Assembly: GCA_018105865.1 (NCBI GenBank)
Contig: CM030852.1
Coordinates: forward strand, 11,766,245 to 11,830,244
Source of the DNA: Metaphire vulgaris
Lineage: Eukaryota > Annelida > Clitellata > Crassiclitellata > Megascolecidae
Length of the DNA stretch: 64,000 nt
Reading direction: 5' to 3'
Shown here piece after piece: positions 11,455 through 22,049 of this stretch. Under the pieces are notes generated by a model. It was given only the letters and a program-made list of their open reading frames with translations, was not told where the DNA came from and did no database searches. The position numbers and the translations under genes were made by a program. The stretch's first letter is position 1. Each line of letters starts with the position of its first letter.

Positions 11455-11830
11455 TGATTTAAAGTGGTTTAGGAGGCTAAGTAAGCCTGTGTGAGAACCA
11501 CTGTAGTAACTCTCCGCATTCAATAACCTAGTTTTCAGGAATAGCCTTTGAATCCGTTTACTGTTTCAACGGTCACTCCCACCTCGTCCAAACTGTTCCA
11601 TTTGTCGACAACCCTTGCACTAAACCAATTTTCTTTCTTGGACCCACCCTCTGCTTAATTAAACAATTTGCATTTGTGGCCTCTTGTGCTGCTATTGTGT
11701 GCCAATGTAAAGAATCGATCATATGGCACATCTACTTTCCCAGTCATTATTCTGTAAACGACATTAACGACAATTTGTTGCACTAAAAATTCGTCTGTAC
11801 TCGTATTCTAGCTGATCAAACAGGACTAAT
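11398..11830 (-). mobile_element. LINE 3' fragment: reverse-transcriptase C-terminus, 3' UTR and (AAT)n tail
   Basis: Read on the minus strand, about 11770-11560 gives a decayed LINE C-terminus: GKVDVPYDRFFTLAHNSS, TRGHKCKL, an internal stop, FSARVVDKWNSLDEVGVTVE. This R-V-V-x-x-W-N-S-L pattern is typical of the CR1/L2 group. The 3' UTR follows and ends in (ATT)n. Related fragments lie at 7739, 30830 and 50525. Confidence 0.8.
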
Positions 11831-11971
11831 CAAGAACTTTTAGACTGTGGCCAGTGAAGCATAGAAAAGATCAAGAATATTAAACTAGGTCAGCGAAACG
11901 AAGTTTGATCCTTAGTGTAACAAATTTTATGACCGCTGTGCTTTACTTAGACCATTCAGCTTAATCTAGGT

Positions 11972-12322
11972 CAGTGGTTCTTAACCTTTTACGATGACAT
12001 ACCTCTGAAACAAGTGTAAGAGAACGAAGTACCCCGCTACCAGCGTACCTTATTCCAGGACAAAAGTTTGCAATATATTGAAAATAATTATAAACTGAAA
12101 ATAATTATTTACTGCAACAAACGTCTGTTACAAATTGCCATAAAGTGGGCTTTTTCTGTAAAATTTCTAAATTAATACAAAAATTTCTACAGCATTTGTA
12201 TAGTATATGGAGTAACTTGTAATAAAAGCCTTTAAACAGACTTTATTTCCGGATTATTCAGTACCCCCGCAACGTCCTTCAAGTATCCCAAGGGTACGAG
12301 TACCCCCAGTTAAGAACCACTG
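11972..12322. mobile_element. hAT-like mini-element with exact 8-bp target duplication
   Basis: It starts CAGTGGTTCTTAACC and ends with the reverse complement, GGTTAAGAACCACTG-like. It is flanked by ATCTAGGT at 11964-11971 and 12323-12330. At 351 bases with no open frame it is non-autonomous. Confidence 0.9.
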
Positions 12323-12330
12323 ATCTAGGT

Positions 12331-13517
12331 CTATTATATTCATCAAAATCGACTCCGACAACTCCCAGTTAGATCACATTAGCCGTGGGCGAGCCTTGTT
12401 TTGTTTTGTGCGTTTATCTATAGACGCATCCGTAACAAAGACGATGAGCACCTGCTAAACTATGTACAAGTCCGCAGGTCTAGGACCCGGGTCAACTTAA
12501 GTTCGTCTGTATACAAGTGTTCACGTTCGTATTTACAAAGTTCATCTATACAGTGTCCATCTAAAGTTCATCTATATGCAATGTTTGTATTTACAATCGT
12601 CCAGGGGTTTGGATGCGTCACAGGTGATGCTGCAAGCCGGCTACCCAACTTAAAAACCTGCGCATAGGAAGTAAGAAGGTAGGATTTTCCCGATGCTCTG
12701 ACCAGCGAAGGGTGTTGCCTCCTCCTCCCCCTACCCCCACCCGAACGGGCCTTCCATATTCGGGCCCTCTGTGTCTGAGCCATGCAGGCCACATTATTGC
12801 TACGCCACTGCCTGCGATTGCGATCACGCCATTGTGATCGCTAGACTGTGGGTCTCCGGAGGGAAAGGCGTGATAGCTGAAGGGTGTTTGCTTGAAAGTC
12901 ACACAGCGGTTCATAACAACAGAGTGTAGACGCAACTTAGGTTTGAATTGACATATCGCCCATATGCCGATGTTTATTCGTAGAGAAAGACGGATATGCG
13001 AACTACGGCATAGTTCTTTGTAAAAAAATTGTATGGCATTCATTGCATCAGGTCTTAGAAATTCCAAATGTATCCCTATCTGTAAAATATCTCGAATAGT
13101 TGGCTATTATTCTAAGGCTGGAAATTCTAATCACATTCTGCGAGATATATATATAGCCTATTGACTCGTCTTGTAAATAAAAGAGTCATATAAATAACTC
13201 CACAATTATTTGATTAAGTATAGGTTAACAGATTGAATTCATCAATTTTAGCATATTATGTTTCCCCTAGAATATTTTCTATAAAATAGCACGAGGGCAA
13301 AATTACTTAACGTCCTCTATCTACAAGTTCATAATCGCGCATTTTCAGATGTAAATAACACAACTGACTCACTTACTAACTGCACGTGACTATGCGTGTT
13401 TGTCTTTGTTTGACACATATTTGAAACTAATCTTGCTAGCATCTGTTTTAAACGTATTATAATAAAAACTCACTATCATTTATTTCTGACCACACTAAAT
13501 CTTGTAGCGTACAGTAT
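12331..13517. other. Intergenic, nothing firmly recognised
   Basis: A 149-codon frame on the minus strand (13067-12618) ends in Gly-rich low-complexity sequence and shows no domain. I consider it non-coding. Confidence 0.5.
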
Positions 13518-13775
13518 CAGGGCCGCCGAGAGAAATTTCGGGCTCTGGAACAAAAAAATTGCAGGCCCTTAGGAAAAATTTATCAAGTCTCCGAAAAACC
13601 TGACAAGCAAAAAAACGTTATAAACTCTCCAAAAAAGCCTGACAAACAAAAAAACGTTATTAATTCTCAAAAAACACCCTGACAAGCAAAAAAACCTTGT
13701 CACCGGATCTGGGCCCCTGAAAACTCCATGGGCCCCGGTACAATGTACCGGCTGCACCCCCTCTCCTCAGGCCTG
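13518..13775. mobile_element. Mini-element with CAGGGCCGCCGAGAG terminus and three AAGCAAAAAAA motifs
   Basis: Imperfect terminal repeats (CAGGGCCGCCGAGAG and CTCTCCTCAGGCCTG) relate it to 55304-55612. Inside are three copies of the GACAAGCAAAAAAA-type motif. The flanks show no clear target duplication. Confidence 0.55.
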
Positions 13776-14580
13776 AGCATACTCAGTACAATACAGTGGC
13801 ATATCTTACATGTTGACGGCGAACAATCCGAATATTGCAAGTAGCGTCTGTAGTCAAGGACAACAATGGTATAAAATTACCTTAATTTTTGTATATAGAA
13901 GTTAGTGTTATTAATAGTTTCTGACTAGTAGATTGACTAGCTAGGTTCAGTACTTGCATATTAATTATTAACTATATCGTGACTGGCATTCTAGAGATAG
14001 TAATCACACTTGATTCGCTAGTCTTAATGAATCCTTGATGTTACATTAGTTGATTGAATATGCTAGTGCTTTCCTGCAATTTTATTGGTTGTATGGCTAT
14101 TATGATTGACGCGTGAGTCGTAATAAAACCGCTGGTCAAAGGCAGTGAGAGGCCGTCTCTTAGGCCGTCGTTTGATACTTGACACTACGATGTTAACGTC
14201 TGCCGACCGGGTGTTGCCCATGGTACTTAGACAGCATAAAAGTCAATATGAGTACTTGAGCTAAATGACCCCGTGTAGCGAACCCACTTCACTACAATTT
14301 TATGGCGGATTATGGATATAAAACAGTTAATACTAATTTATGTGGTTTGCCGACTATTCCAAAGATGAAGATGTAATGTGCTTATGAGTTTATAAATTGA
14401 GGACCTTAACTAGCTAACATAAGAAGCTAGAACATATTGAGTTTTGAATATGGATTTTGTCACGCAGATTCAGGATAGCATGTTATTTTTATAGATTAAA
14501 TGTTCGCAATAGATCTGCTATTCAGTTTCCATGGCTATATGGAATAGATCGGTACACGTGACATCAGTCATCTTGGCAGT

Positions 14581-14650
14581 GCTCATCATCATCGTCGTCG
14601 TCGTCATCATCATCGTCATCATCATCATCATCATTATCATCATTATCATC
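14581..14650. repeat. (ATC/GTC)n tract
   Basis: Imperfect ATC/GTC triplet run. The region 13776-14580 to its left holds nothing I can identify. Confidence 0.85.
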
Positions 14651-14710
14651 AGCAACAACAACTCTTTAAGAGATTGCTCTATGTAACGTCTTATCCTTTT
14701 CTACTCTGAT

Positions 14711-14790
14711 TGCTCTATGTAAAGCGCTCTTTACTTTGGCCCCAGCTGTTACCGCGCTATATAAATCGTCATTTAGAATAGAATAGAATA
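14711..14790 (+). mobile_element. LINE/SINE-type 3' tail ending in (AATAG)n
   Basis: GTAAAGCGCTCTTTACTTTGG followed by CCGCGCTATATAAATCGTC is shared with 26777-26840. The block is followed by AATAG repeats, as expected for a retrotransposon 3' end. Confidence 0.55.
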
Positions 14791-15144
14791 GAAGAACAAT
14801 AAAAAATAACAATAACAACAACAGCAAAATCAACAACAGCAACAACAACAATAGCAGCAACAACATTGCGCTCTCTGCCAACTCCTTAGCGGCAATAGAT
14901 CAATAGATCAACACTAATTATTTCCAAGAAGTCCGTCTTCTGTTATTAATCTTCTTCCTCCTATGATTGAAATTCCTTTCAAATCCATGCATATCTTCTG
15001 TAATGTTGTCCGTCCCTCGACTTCTTCCTGGGTCTTCCTCTGCCTCTACAGTGTATTTCCCTCTATTTGAGCATAGAGTTCCTTGTGACCACACAATTAT
15101 GGTTAATTAACGTAAAAATCCAATGTCTCATCGTTCAGAGAAGA

Positions 15145-15146
<2 letters not shown>

Positions 15147-15232
<86 letters not shown>

Positions 15233-15661
15233 CACTTCTATAGCACCATTTCTAATACTCAAGGGTATCAATCGATGGTACTTCAAATCCATCCGCAAAA
15301 GACCAGGTCATTCCAGAGATCAGTCAGAGGAAAACAGCAAGACAGACTATGGAGGACATGCTAATCGGAAGAGATGTGTTTTAAGCCTAGATCTTAAAAT
15401 GCTCAATTTATTGGAAGATCTGACAACCAGAGGGAAAGAGTTCCAGATGTTTGTCCCAGAAATAGAAAAAAGCTCTGTGAGATGTGGCAGTTCAAAACTT
15501 CGTCCCAGACGAAACAGGGAATGACCCATCAATGTTTTAGCATCACACACTGGAGCAAAAAATAAGCTCCCAGTCTGTCCATAATCCCCATTAACGATTT
15601 GACCAATATTCTTACCTGCATGCTCACGCGAAGTCACGCGTTTAATTTTCAACAGCGACAT
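15147..15661 (-). mobile_element. LINE 3' fragment with (AAT)n tail, left arm of an inverted pair
   Basis: The minus strand encodes a LINE C-terminus (GTNIWNSFPLVVRSSNKLSI, then LKTHLFRL) and ends at the (AAT)n run 15147-15230. About 15260-15450 is inverted-repeated at 15770-15962. Confidence 0.8.
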
Positions 15662-15692
15662 CCTTTGTACATATGACGCCGTTCATTATTCA

Positions 15693-15962
15693 TTATGAAC
15701 AGGGTCTCTTAACTAAAAAAGAAAACCCACTGTTAAAAAGGCTACAACTGGCTAATTGACCGTCAATGCCACTTCTGAAAAGAAACTTTCCCTCTGGTTT
15801 AACTAGATCTTCCAATAAATTGAGCATTTTCAGACCTAGGCTTAAAACACATCTCTTCCGATTAGCATGTCCTCCATAGTCTGTCTTGCTGTTTCCCTCT
15901 GAATCTCTGGAATGGCTGTCTTTTGCAGATGGATTTGAAGTACCATATTGATACCCTGACTT
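15693..15962 (+). mobile_element. LINE 3' fragment, right arm of the inverted pair
   Basis: The plus strand encodes the same LINE C-terminus (SSNKLSIFRPRLKTHLFRLA). It is about 90 per cent alike by eye to the left arm in inverted orientation. Confidence 0.75.
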
Positions 15963-16061
15963 AATTGACAATCACGAAAGGTCTCATGATCGACTTTATT
16001 GTGTTTATAATAGCTTAGGATGACGGGAGTTCATTAATTTGTACCTTCTGTATTTTAGTGC

Positions 16062-16249
16062 CAGAGGCGTAGCGAAGGGGGGAGGGGGCATATGGTTCCG
16101 GGCGCCGAGGTGAGGGGGCACCACAATTGGATAGTATGCATAATAAAGAAGAAACATGTGCGACGACCTTTATTTTGCTCGTCAGCAGTGTTGGGGGCGC
16201 CAACAGTGCACTTTGCCCCCGGGCGCCGGATACCCTCGCTACGCCTCTG
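16062..16249. mobile_element. hAT-like mini-element (CAGAGGCGTAGCGA ends)
   Basis: Inverted ends CAGAGGCGTAGCGA and TCGCTACGCCTCTG. Flanks TTTAGTGC and TCTGGTGC match at 6 of 8 positions, so this is an older insertion of the 'GGCGTAGC' group. It lacks the AAGCAAAAAAA motif. Confidence 0.7.
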
Positions 16250-16735
16250 TCTGGTGCCGTACATGGCCGAATTAACCACGCTGCATATGTCTCAATTGAA
16301 ACGGACCTACTCATGAAAGTAGCAATTTAGGGGCATACTAGATTTCTACTATTGCCAGTAATGGCAAAATTTAATACAGCAAAATATAATACTGTCCAAG
16401 TCAAGTTTCAAGCCAAAAGTCAAGTCAAGTTAATGCAAGTCAAGTCACTGAAAGTAACTTAGATTATAGACTGGCACTATCTTGTTCTACAACAACGAAA
16501 AACGACTGTACGGACTATATTTAGCGGTGCACTCAATAGATCGAAAACCAATAATTATTATGACAATACACAGCAAATATGCACCATATTAATAGGGATA
16601 TGCTTTGATACCCTATACAGTTTTCGAAACACGATTTTGCCATCTTAGCCCACGGCCTATATGCAGTCTCAAATGAAATAATGAAGGCTCTCTGTTCCAG
16701 AACAATAATGTCGTTGGTAATTACAGACATACAGC

Positions 16736-16868
16736 CAGTGTTGGAGTTACCGAGCTAACTTTGCAACCATCACAAAAAATCGCATATCTGGTACATGCAG
16801 TCTCTGTCATTCATTGAATTTCAGTCCTCAACCCCCCTCCCAGCTCAAATTTCACAACTCCAACACTG
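16736..16868. mobile_element. Mini-element with CAGTGTTGGAGTT ends, 133 bp
   Basis: Inverted ends CAGTGTTGGAGTT and AACTCCAACACTG; flanks CATACAGC and CTTACAGC match at 7 of 8. It is a longer relative of the 67-bp element at 45202-45268. Confidence 0.8.
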
Positions 16869-17721
16869 CTTACAGCCAAAAAGATCACATGCTGTATAAC
16901 TACAATGCATTCATTGTCTCTCTCTCTCATTCATCGTGGCATTGCCATTCTGCTGCTATATCCTCTCCCTGTATGCATGAAAAGGCTTGAATGGTATGAG
17001 AAAAAAGAAACGAAAATTGAGGCTAATTCGACTGAAGCAATTTATCTCAATTTTCAACTATCGTCAGTCGCCGTTTCCCAAACTTATTTTATCACGTATC
17101 ACAAAACGTATAAGATCGTCACAAACCCGAACATATTATGCCTTAATATTAAGTGGAGAAATTGGCTCAACGCTTCTAGCTTCCAGCGTCGTTGATCCAG
17201 CAAAGCCTACTAAATGTGAACTAAAAAGGAAGGCATTTTTGTCGCATGTAAAATGAAACATTTAGACTATAAAGACGTTATCCGCCTTCAATTACTGTTC
17301 ACTGGAGGTTACTGAGCTTCCGACTGGAACAGTGATATTAAAATTAATGCCGAGAGCACATTCGGATCTGGTATCACCGTATCGTTAATACTATGTTGCG
17401 CTTTGTTTCGTGCAGACGCTGAGTAAGCTGCAGGGAAAAGTAATCGAAGACAGATGGTTCTCTGTGGCCTCTACTGTAATGTTTCACTTGCTATGCGACC
17501 GCAATAGGCTACATACTTTTTATCGGACAATCCTTGTTAATCTTTATTATGCTTTTATAGACCTATGAAGCGAGTGAAATCAACACAATAAGCGTTCAGC
17601 CTAATATTTGAAATAAATATCGAGACAGAATAAGATTGCGTATTAGTTTGTGAAACAGCGACTGAGTAAAATCTTGACTAAGCAACAGTTGAAAGTTGAG
17701 ATAAATCGCTTTTCAGTCGAA

Positions 17722-17845
17722 ATGTCGTCTTTTTTCGGTCGAGCGATGATTCTTCTGTTGGTCGTTGATTTAAATCGATCGTTTGCTTCGATCTATTACG
17801 ATAACAACACCGACACAGAATACGAAGTGATATCACTGGAGAAAA
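17722..17845 (+). CDS. Secreted protein exon 1: signal peptide
   Basis: It carries the signal peptide and about 19 mature residues, including one sequon, and ends at the strong donor GTAAGTC (17846). Confidence 0.7.
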
Positions 17846-19281
17846 GTAAGTCAAGATAAAGCAAGATATGAATGAAATGCATTCGCCAAATTATTATGCA
17901 TTATCTAGGCTCATTTAGGCTATCGCTAGTGACTGGTTCGAAGAGCATTTGAACTTCGCATAAGTAATTTAACTGAGGGTGTAAAATCATGTTGACAAAC
18001 GTAAAGTCTTATACAATATATAATATATATCCACTGGAAAGAAGATTTCTGAGTGGAGCAACCGCAGTTATCGCCTGAGTATTTTGGTTTAGAAATATCT
18101 GAGATAGGACTGTTTCGATTATGAATGGATGAAGGATCAATGCATCACATAGAGTTTGATATGATAGAATGCATTATTAGAGAGATAAAACAATAATTAT
18201 TGGCGTAATGTTTCGCTATCTTTCAGAAAAATTTAGACCGATCTCAATTATAGATGTATCTCCGTACGCAGCCGTTTCGGTCATTAAATTCGAACAGTTC
18301 ATCACGGTTATCGGCGTTCTATGTCGCTATTTGGACGTGAATCAAAACGGTTCGATTACAGCTATTTCACATATTCGCATTTATGAAGACAGACATCCGT
18401 TTAACCTTCTCTATGTAATTAGCACTGACGAAATCAGCGAACTAAGGCACATGGCATGGAACAAGAAAACAGAGAGTATCTTCATTATGGCTTTATCAGC
18501 AGTCTGGCAGATGAGATGGAAGGATCATTTAGTGAGGAAGTTCTTATGTCTCTCGGAAGAAATTTCAGGCTTTCTGTCAGTTTCAAACGACGGACACGTA
18601 CTAATAATTGCCGAAGAAGATAATCATTTATACGTTTTCGACACAAATGCTGCACTCATTCGCAAAATATCATTTATGAAAACTATTGGATACGCACTTC
18701 ATACAATATTTGGTAAATATTACTTTAATTTTGTAAATTACGATCCTCGTTCGAATCAAACCGGTTACAATGAAGTTGGTTTGCGTCTGGATGATATGAA
18801 TGACCACAAAGCAGAATCGAGTACCGACGTGAACGGAACAACTGAATATAAAGCTACGTCAAAGAATATACAAGTGTTTTCGTTCTTCATCATGAGCCAA
18901 ACACCAGAGAAATGCAATGAATTTCATTTATTCAAACTGACGATTGAATGCAGGAGCAAAATCTCCAAGCATTCAGCAGCAGGGTACAGCGCTTCAGATG
19001 AAAGGTTGCTAAACGAGTTTCTATCAAATAGAGGTGATCGATTCTTTTATAGATTCACATGTAACCCCGATTCAGTTGAAAAGTGGTGTTATGTCCCTTT
19101 GACTTCCGATGATCCGCGTGCAGCAATAATGAGGCAGTATTATGGATATGGTGCCGAAGATCCAATCTTATCAACCTTATCAATTTCGTATTATTACGAC
19201 AGCGCCAAATATCAATTAATCGCTGGCTTCTCGAATCACTACATTGATGACCAGCAACTCTGCATTCTACTTCTTCAATAA
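17722..19281 (+). CDS. Unrecognised secreted glycoprotein, 392 aa, two exons
   Basis: Exon 1 is 17722-17845 and exon 2 is 18227-19281, joined in phase 1 (GAGAAAA|GTAAGT to CTTTCAG|AA). I chose Met 17722 because it begins a good signal peptide (MSSFFGRAMILLLVVDLNRS, then FA); the in-frame Met at 17650 is followed by a charged stretch. The mature part has several N-glycosylation sequons (NNT, NGS, NQT, NGT) and Cys residues spread along it, and no second membrane segment. One stretch (SVSNDGHVLIIAEEDNHLYV) resembles a beta-propeller blade, but I do not recognise the family. The stop codon overlaps an AATAAA signal. It sits between nucleotidyltransferase loci 1 and 2 on the opposite strand. Function unknown. 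Confidence 0.75.
18227..19281 (+). CDS. Secreted protein exon 2: main body
   Basis: The acceptor is CTATCTTTCAG, ending at 18226. The 351-codon open frame has no internal stop and ends in TAA within CAATAAATAC. Codon use looks like that of real coding sequence, with no low-complexity bias. Confidence 0.8.
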
Positions 19282-19283
19282 AT
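19278..19283 (+). promoter_or_regulatory. Polyadenylation signal overlapping the stop codon
   Basis: AATAAA includes the TAA stop of the secreted-protein gene. If used, the 3' UTR would be only about 10-30 bases long. Confidence 0.45.
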
Positions 19284-19377
19284 ACAGACTTTGGCGATTA
19301 CCTTCTGATGATGGCAAGAGACTTATAAATACTGAAATGACGATTCAAAGAGATGCTTTTGACATTCAGTCAGTCGC

Positions 19378-19735
19378 TGATGGATTCTGTCGGCGTGTCC
19401 AAACCTGGCCGAACTGACAACATCTTTGCGCAGCCTGGAGTTAAGCTCAAAGGCTCCTTATTTACCGAGATGTGCCGTTGACGCAACAGCTATTGCCTGT
19501 GATACGCGACATTTCAGGAGACTTGTTCCTCTTTCAGCATTACGGTGCTACATCATACCGGGCGCGCCAAGACAGTCGGCTTCTCACAGCGGAAGACGCC
19601 TGCGTTTATTCCACCAGGAGTGTGGCCCCAAACAGTCCAGTTCTGAACCCAAGGGATTACATAGCACGACAAAGAACGACCGATCATCGTCTGGAGCGAG
19701 CTGGAACTAAACGTCATCTATGCTACTGTTGATGT
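19378..19735 (+). pseudogene. Mariner-like transposase relic
   Basis: Two frames give pieces of a mariner-type DDE transposase: VGVSKPGRTDNIFAQPG in one, and PVIRDISGDLFLFQ, then YSTRSVAPNSPVLNPRDY in another. The last part corresponds to the conserved W-P-P-N-S-P-D-L-N-P block with the catalytic D region damaged. Frame changes and stops show that it is dead. Confidence 0.75.
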
Positions 19736-19739
19736 AATG

Positions 19740-20100
19740 TAATGTAATGTGGAATTTGTATAGCCCCTCTTCTGTTTCTACTCAGAGGCGCTCCTGGCAT
19801 TGGAGTCGCAGGGTAAAGTAGTGAGACTTTAGCTTTCGCATTGACCTTGATGAATGGCGAAAACGTCTATAATATGTGCATGCGTTAGCGCAAAAGAACA
19901 CCTCGAGCATATGCTTCGAGCCTTGATTTGTTATAACTTTGTCTTAATTCAGTTATTAAACTCAGAACATTTTGGGAAGAACCAAGAATGAGTTTTACCC
20001 GACAGTTTTCGCTAGAAGGTTTCGGAATGCCGCTCCCTCGGGTTCTGGAGGAAAAGCACTTGTACAGGCTACTAGGGTAACTGGATTTCATGCGGCATGT
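19740..20100. other. Intergenic, nothing recognised
   Basis: I see no exon or bounded repeat before the duplicated flank that starts near 20105. Confidence 0.4.
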
Positions 20101-20144
20101 TAGGCTGCAGTAGCAATTGTTATAACTTCGCCGTATTACTTGAC

Positions 20145-20790
20145 TGGTTTAATTTATCAGCGTGTTTTCTCGTTTATAAGATCTTGAATTCTTTAAACCA
20201 TCAGAACAAATTTGCATTTTCAGGCCCCTTTCTTTAGCTGCCTCCTCTAGTGTTTTTCCTTTCATGCTGGTCATGATGTCATCTATCCAGCAAGCTCTGG
20301 GTCTGTCTTGCCTTCTGGTTTCTTCTGTTAGACCCGTTATTATTGAATTTTCGGTAGATCCCTTTTATAGAGCGAAATTGTATAATAGCTAAGATAGACG
20401 AGCCTGAGGTCCAATAATAAAGTATAAAAGTCCTTTATATGTAGTTTTTCAGTAGTCGCTAGGTGGTGCTGATGGTGAGGTAGATAGTTAATAATTTAAA
20501 TAAAGGAATAGTAATTATAAGTGAGGTCCCTAAGCAATTATGACTTTCTGATAAGTATTTAAAAATTCTAAGGAGGTTGATCGTATGATATTCAATAGGT
20601 GGCGCTAGGCGTCATTGCTAAATCGACCACCCACGCGTCTTGACTGGACTGTGCAGCGACCGGGCGTCAAGGAAAAGTAGCCAATGGCCCGGATCCCCAC
20701 AATATGTCCGAAATATCTCATTTTATCTTGATTTGATGTGTGTCAGAAATTGCTGGTTCTACCCCCAACCGTTTTGTACAGTGTCTCATT
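20145..20790 (-). mobile_element. LINE C-terminal and 3' fragment within the duplicated flank
   Basis: The minus strand reads TEETRRQDRPRACWIDDIMT, SMKGKTLEEAAKERG and SYKRENTLIN: the G-R-P-R-x-x-W-x-D-D-I tail common at the end of LINE ORF2. The same segment is at 62021-62400. It is interrupted by about 330 unrelated bases near 20360-20700. Confidence 0.7.
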
Positions 20791-21073
20791 TGATACAAAA
20801 TCTGTATAGCTAATCCTCATTTGTTTTCGATGTTTTCGAATGCTTGAAATCGGCTCTTTATTTACAGTAGTGTTTATGATTCACATCCATACGAGGCAAC
20901 GGATCAGACAAGTAGAAATATAATATGAACAATTTATAAAATAAGATCAAGTTGCCATATGGAAATATGCACTGTAGGACTGGCCAAAAAATTCAAGGGT
21001 AGTTCAGTAATAAAGAAATAATAACAATAATTATATTATAGTCATCATCGTCGTCTCATCAAAACGATAACCT

Positions 21074-21545
21074 GATATGGTGGTCTAGTAAATCAAGTGA
21101 TGTTAACTGTATATTCTGTATATTCTGTAAGCAGGTGATATACATTTTAAATATTCTGTATATTCTGTAAGCATTTTGGTCAAAATCAAGTGATGTTAAC
21201 TGTATATTCTGTAAGCATTGAAAGTAAATCAAGTGTTGTTAACTGTATATTCTGTATATTCTGTAAGCAGGTGATATGGTGGTCTAGTAAATCAAGTGAT
21301 GTTAACTGTATATTCTGTATAGTCTGTAAGCAGGTGATATGGTGGTGTAGTAAATCAAGTGATGTTAACTGTATATTCTGTATATTCTGTAAGCAGGTGA
21401 TATGGTGGTCTAGTAAATCAAGTGATGTTAACTGTATATTCTGTAAGCAGGTGATATGGTGGTCTAGTAAATCAGATAACTTATATGTTATTCTGTAAGT
21501 GATATGGTGGTCTATAAACATTATGTTAACTGTATAAAGCAGGTA
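21074..21545. repeat. 63-bp tandem repeat array, about 8 units
   Basis: The unit reads GATATGGTGGTCTAGTAAAT, then CAAGTGATGTTAACTG and one or two TATTCTGTA steps before AGCAGGT. Full units are 63 bases, a multiple of three, so both strands show long but meaningless open frames; shorter units lack one TATTCTGTA step. The matching position in the duplicate (62510-62570) has one unit. Confidence 0.9.
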
Positions 21546-22049
21546 ATCATATAAAACAATCGATTTTAAATCGCAAATATTCAATGTTATGCAAAATGCA
21601 AAAAAATTACATTAGACAAGATCTGTATATTATAATTTAGATTTCTGAGAATTTTAATATATTGTCGGTTTTATAATTTATATTCAAACGAGTAGTGGCT
21701 ACGATTTAAGTAGTAATAATTCCTGGCGAAGCGTTCAACATATTTACAGTACATTTGTATACATAAAATATCCTGGCATTTTAAACTAAGCTAAATTTTA
21801 CATTAAAGAAATCAGAAAATGCAGTTCTTGTGGAAGTAACTTCATGAAAGTGAATGAAGCTTGTATTCTGGTAGAACAAGGTAGACATTAAAGGGAACAG
21901 ATAATTATATGTTCAAGTAAATCAACATACATAACTTTATCATCAATCGATGCAAATTGGCATTAAAAATGCCGACAGTCTGATATAGATTTAGATGGAT
22001 TAGTCGATGTCTACCTGAATGAATGCAAGATACGCTACAAGATAGACAT

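Noticed and set aside
12618..13067. 149-codon minus-strand frame
   Set aside because: No domain, Gly-rich low-complexity segment, no splice context.
21074..21545. CRISPR-like array
   Set aside because: The units are contiguous, with no unique spacers, and the setting is an animal genome; it is a simple tandem repeat.
21186..21584. Open frames on both strands over the 63-bp array
   Set aside because: The unit length is divisible by three, so frames stay open by chance.
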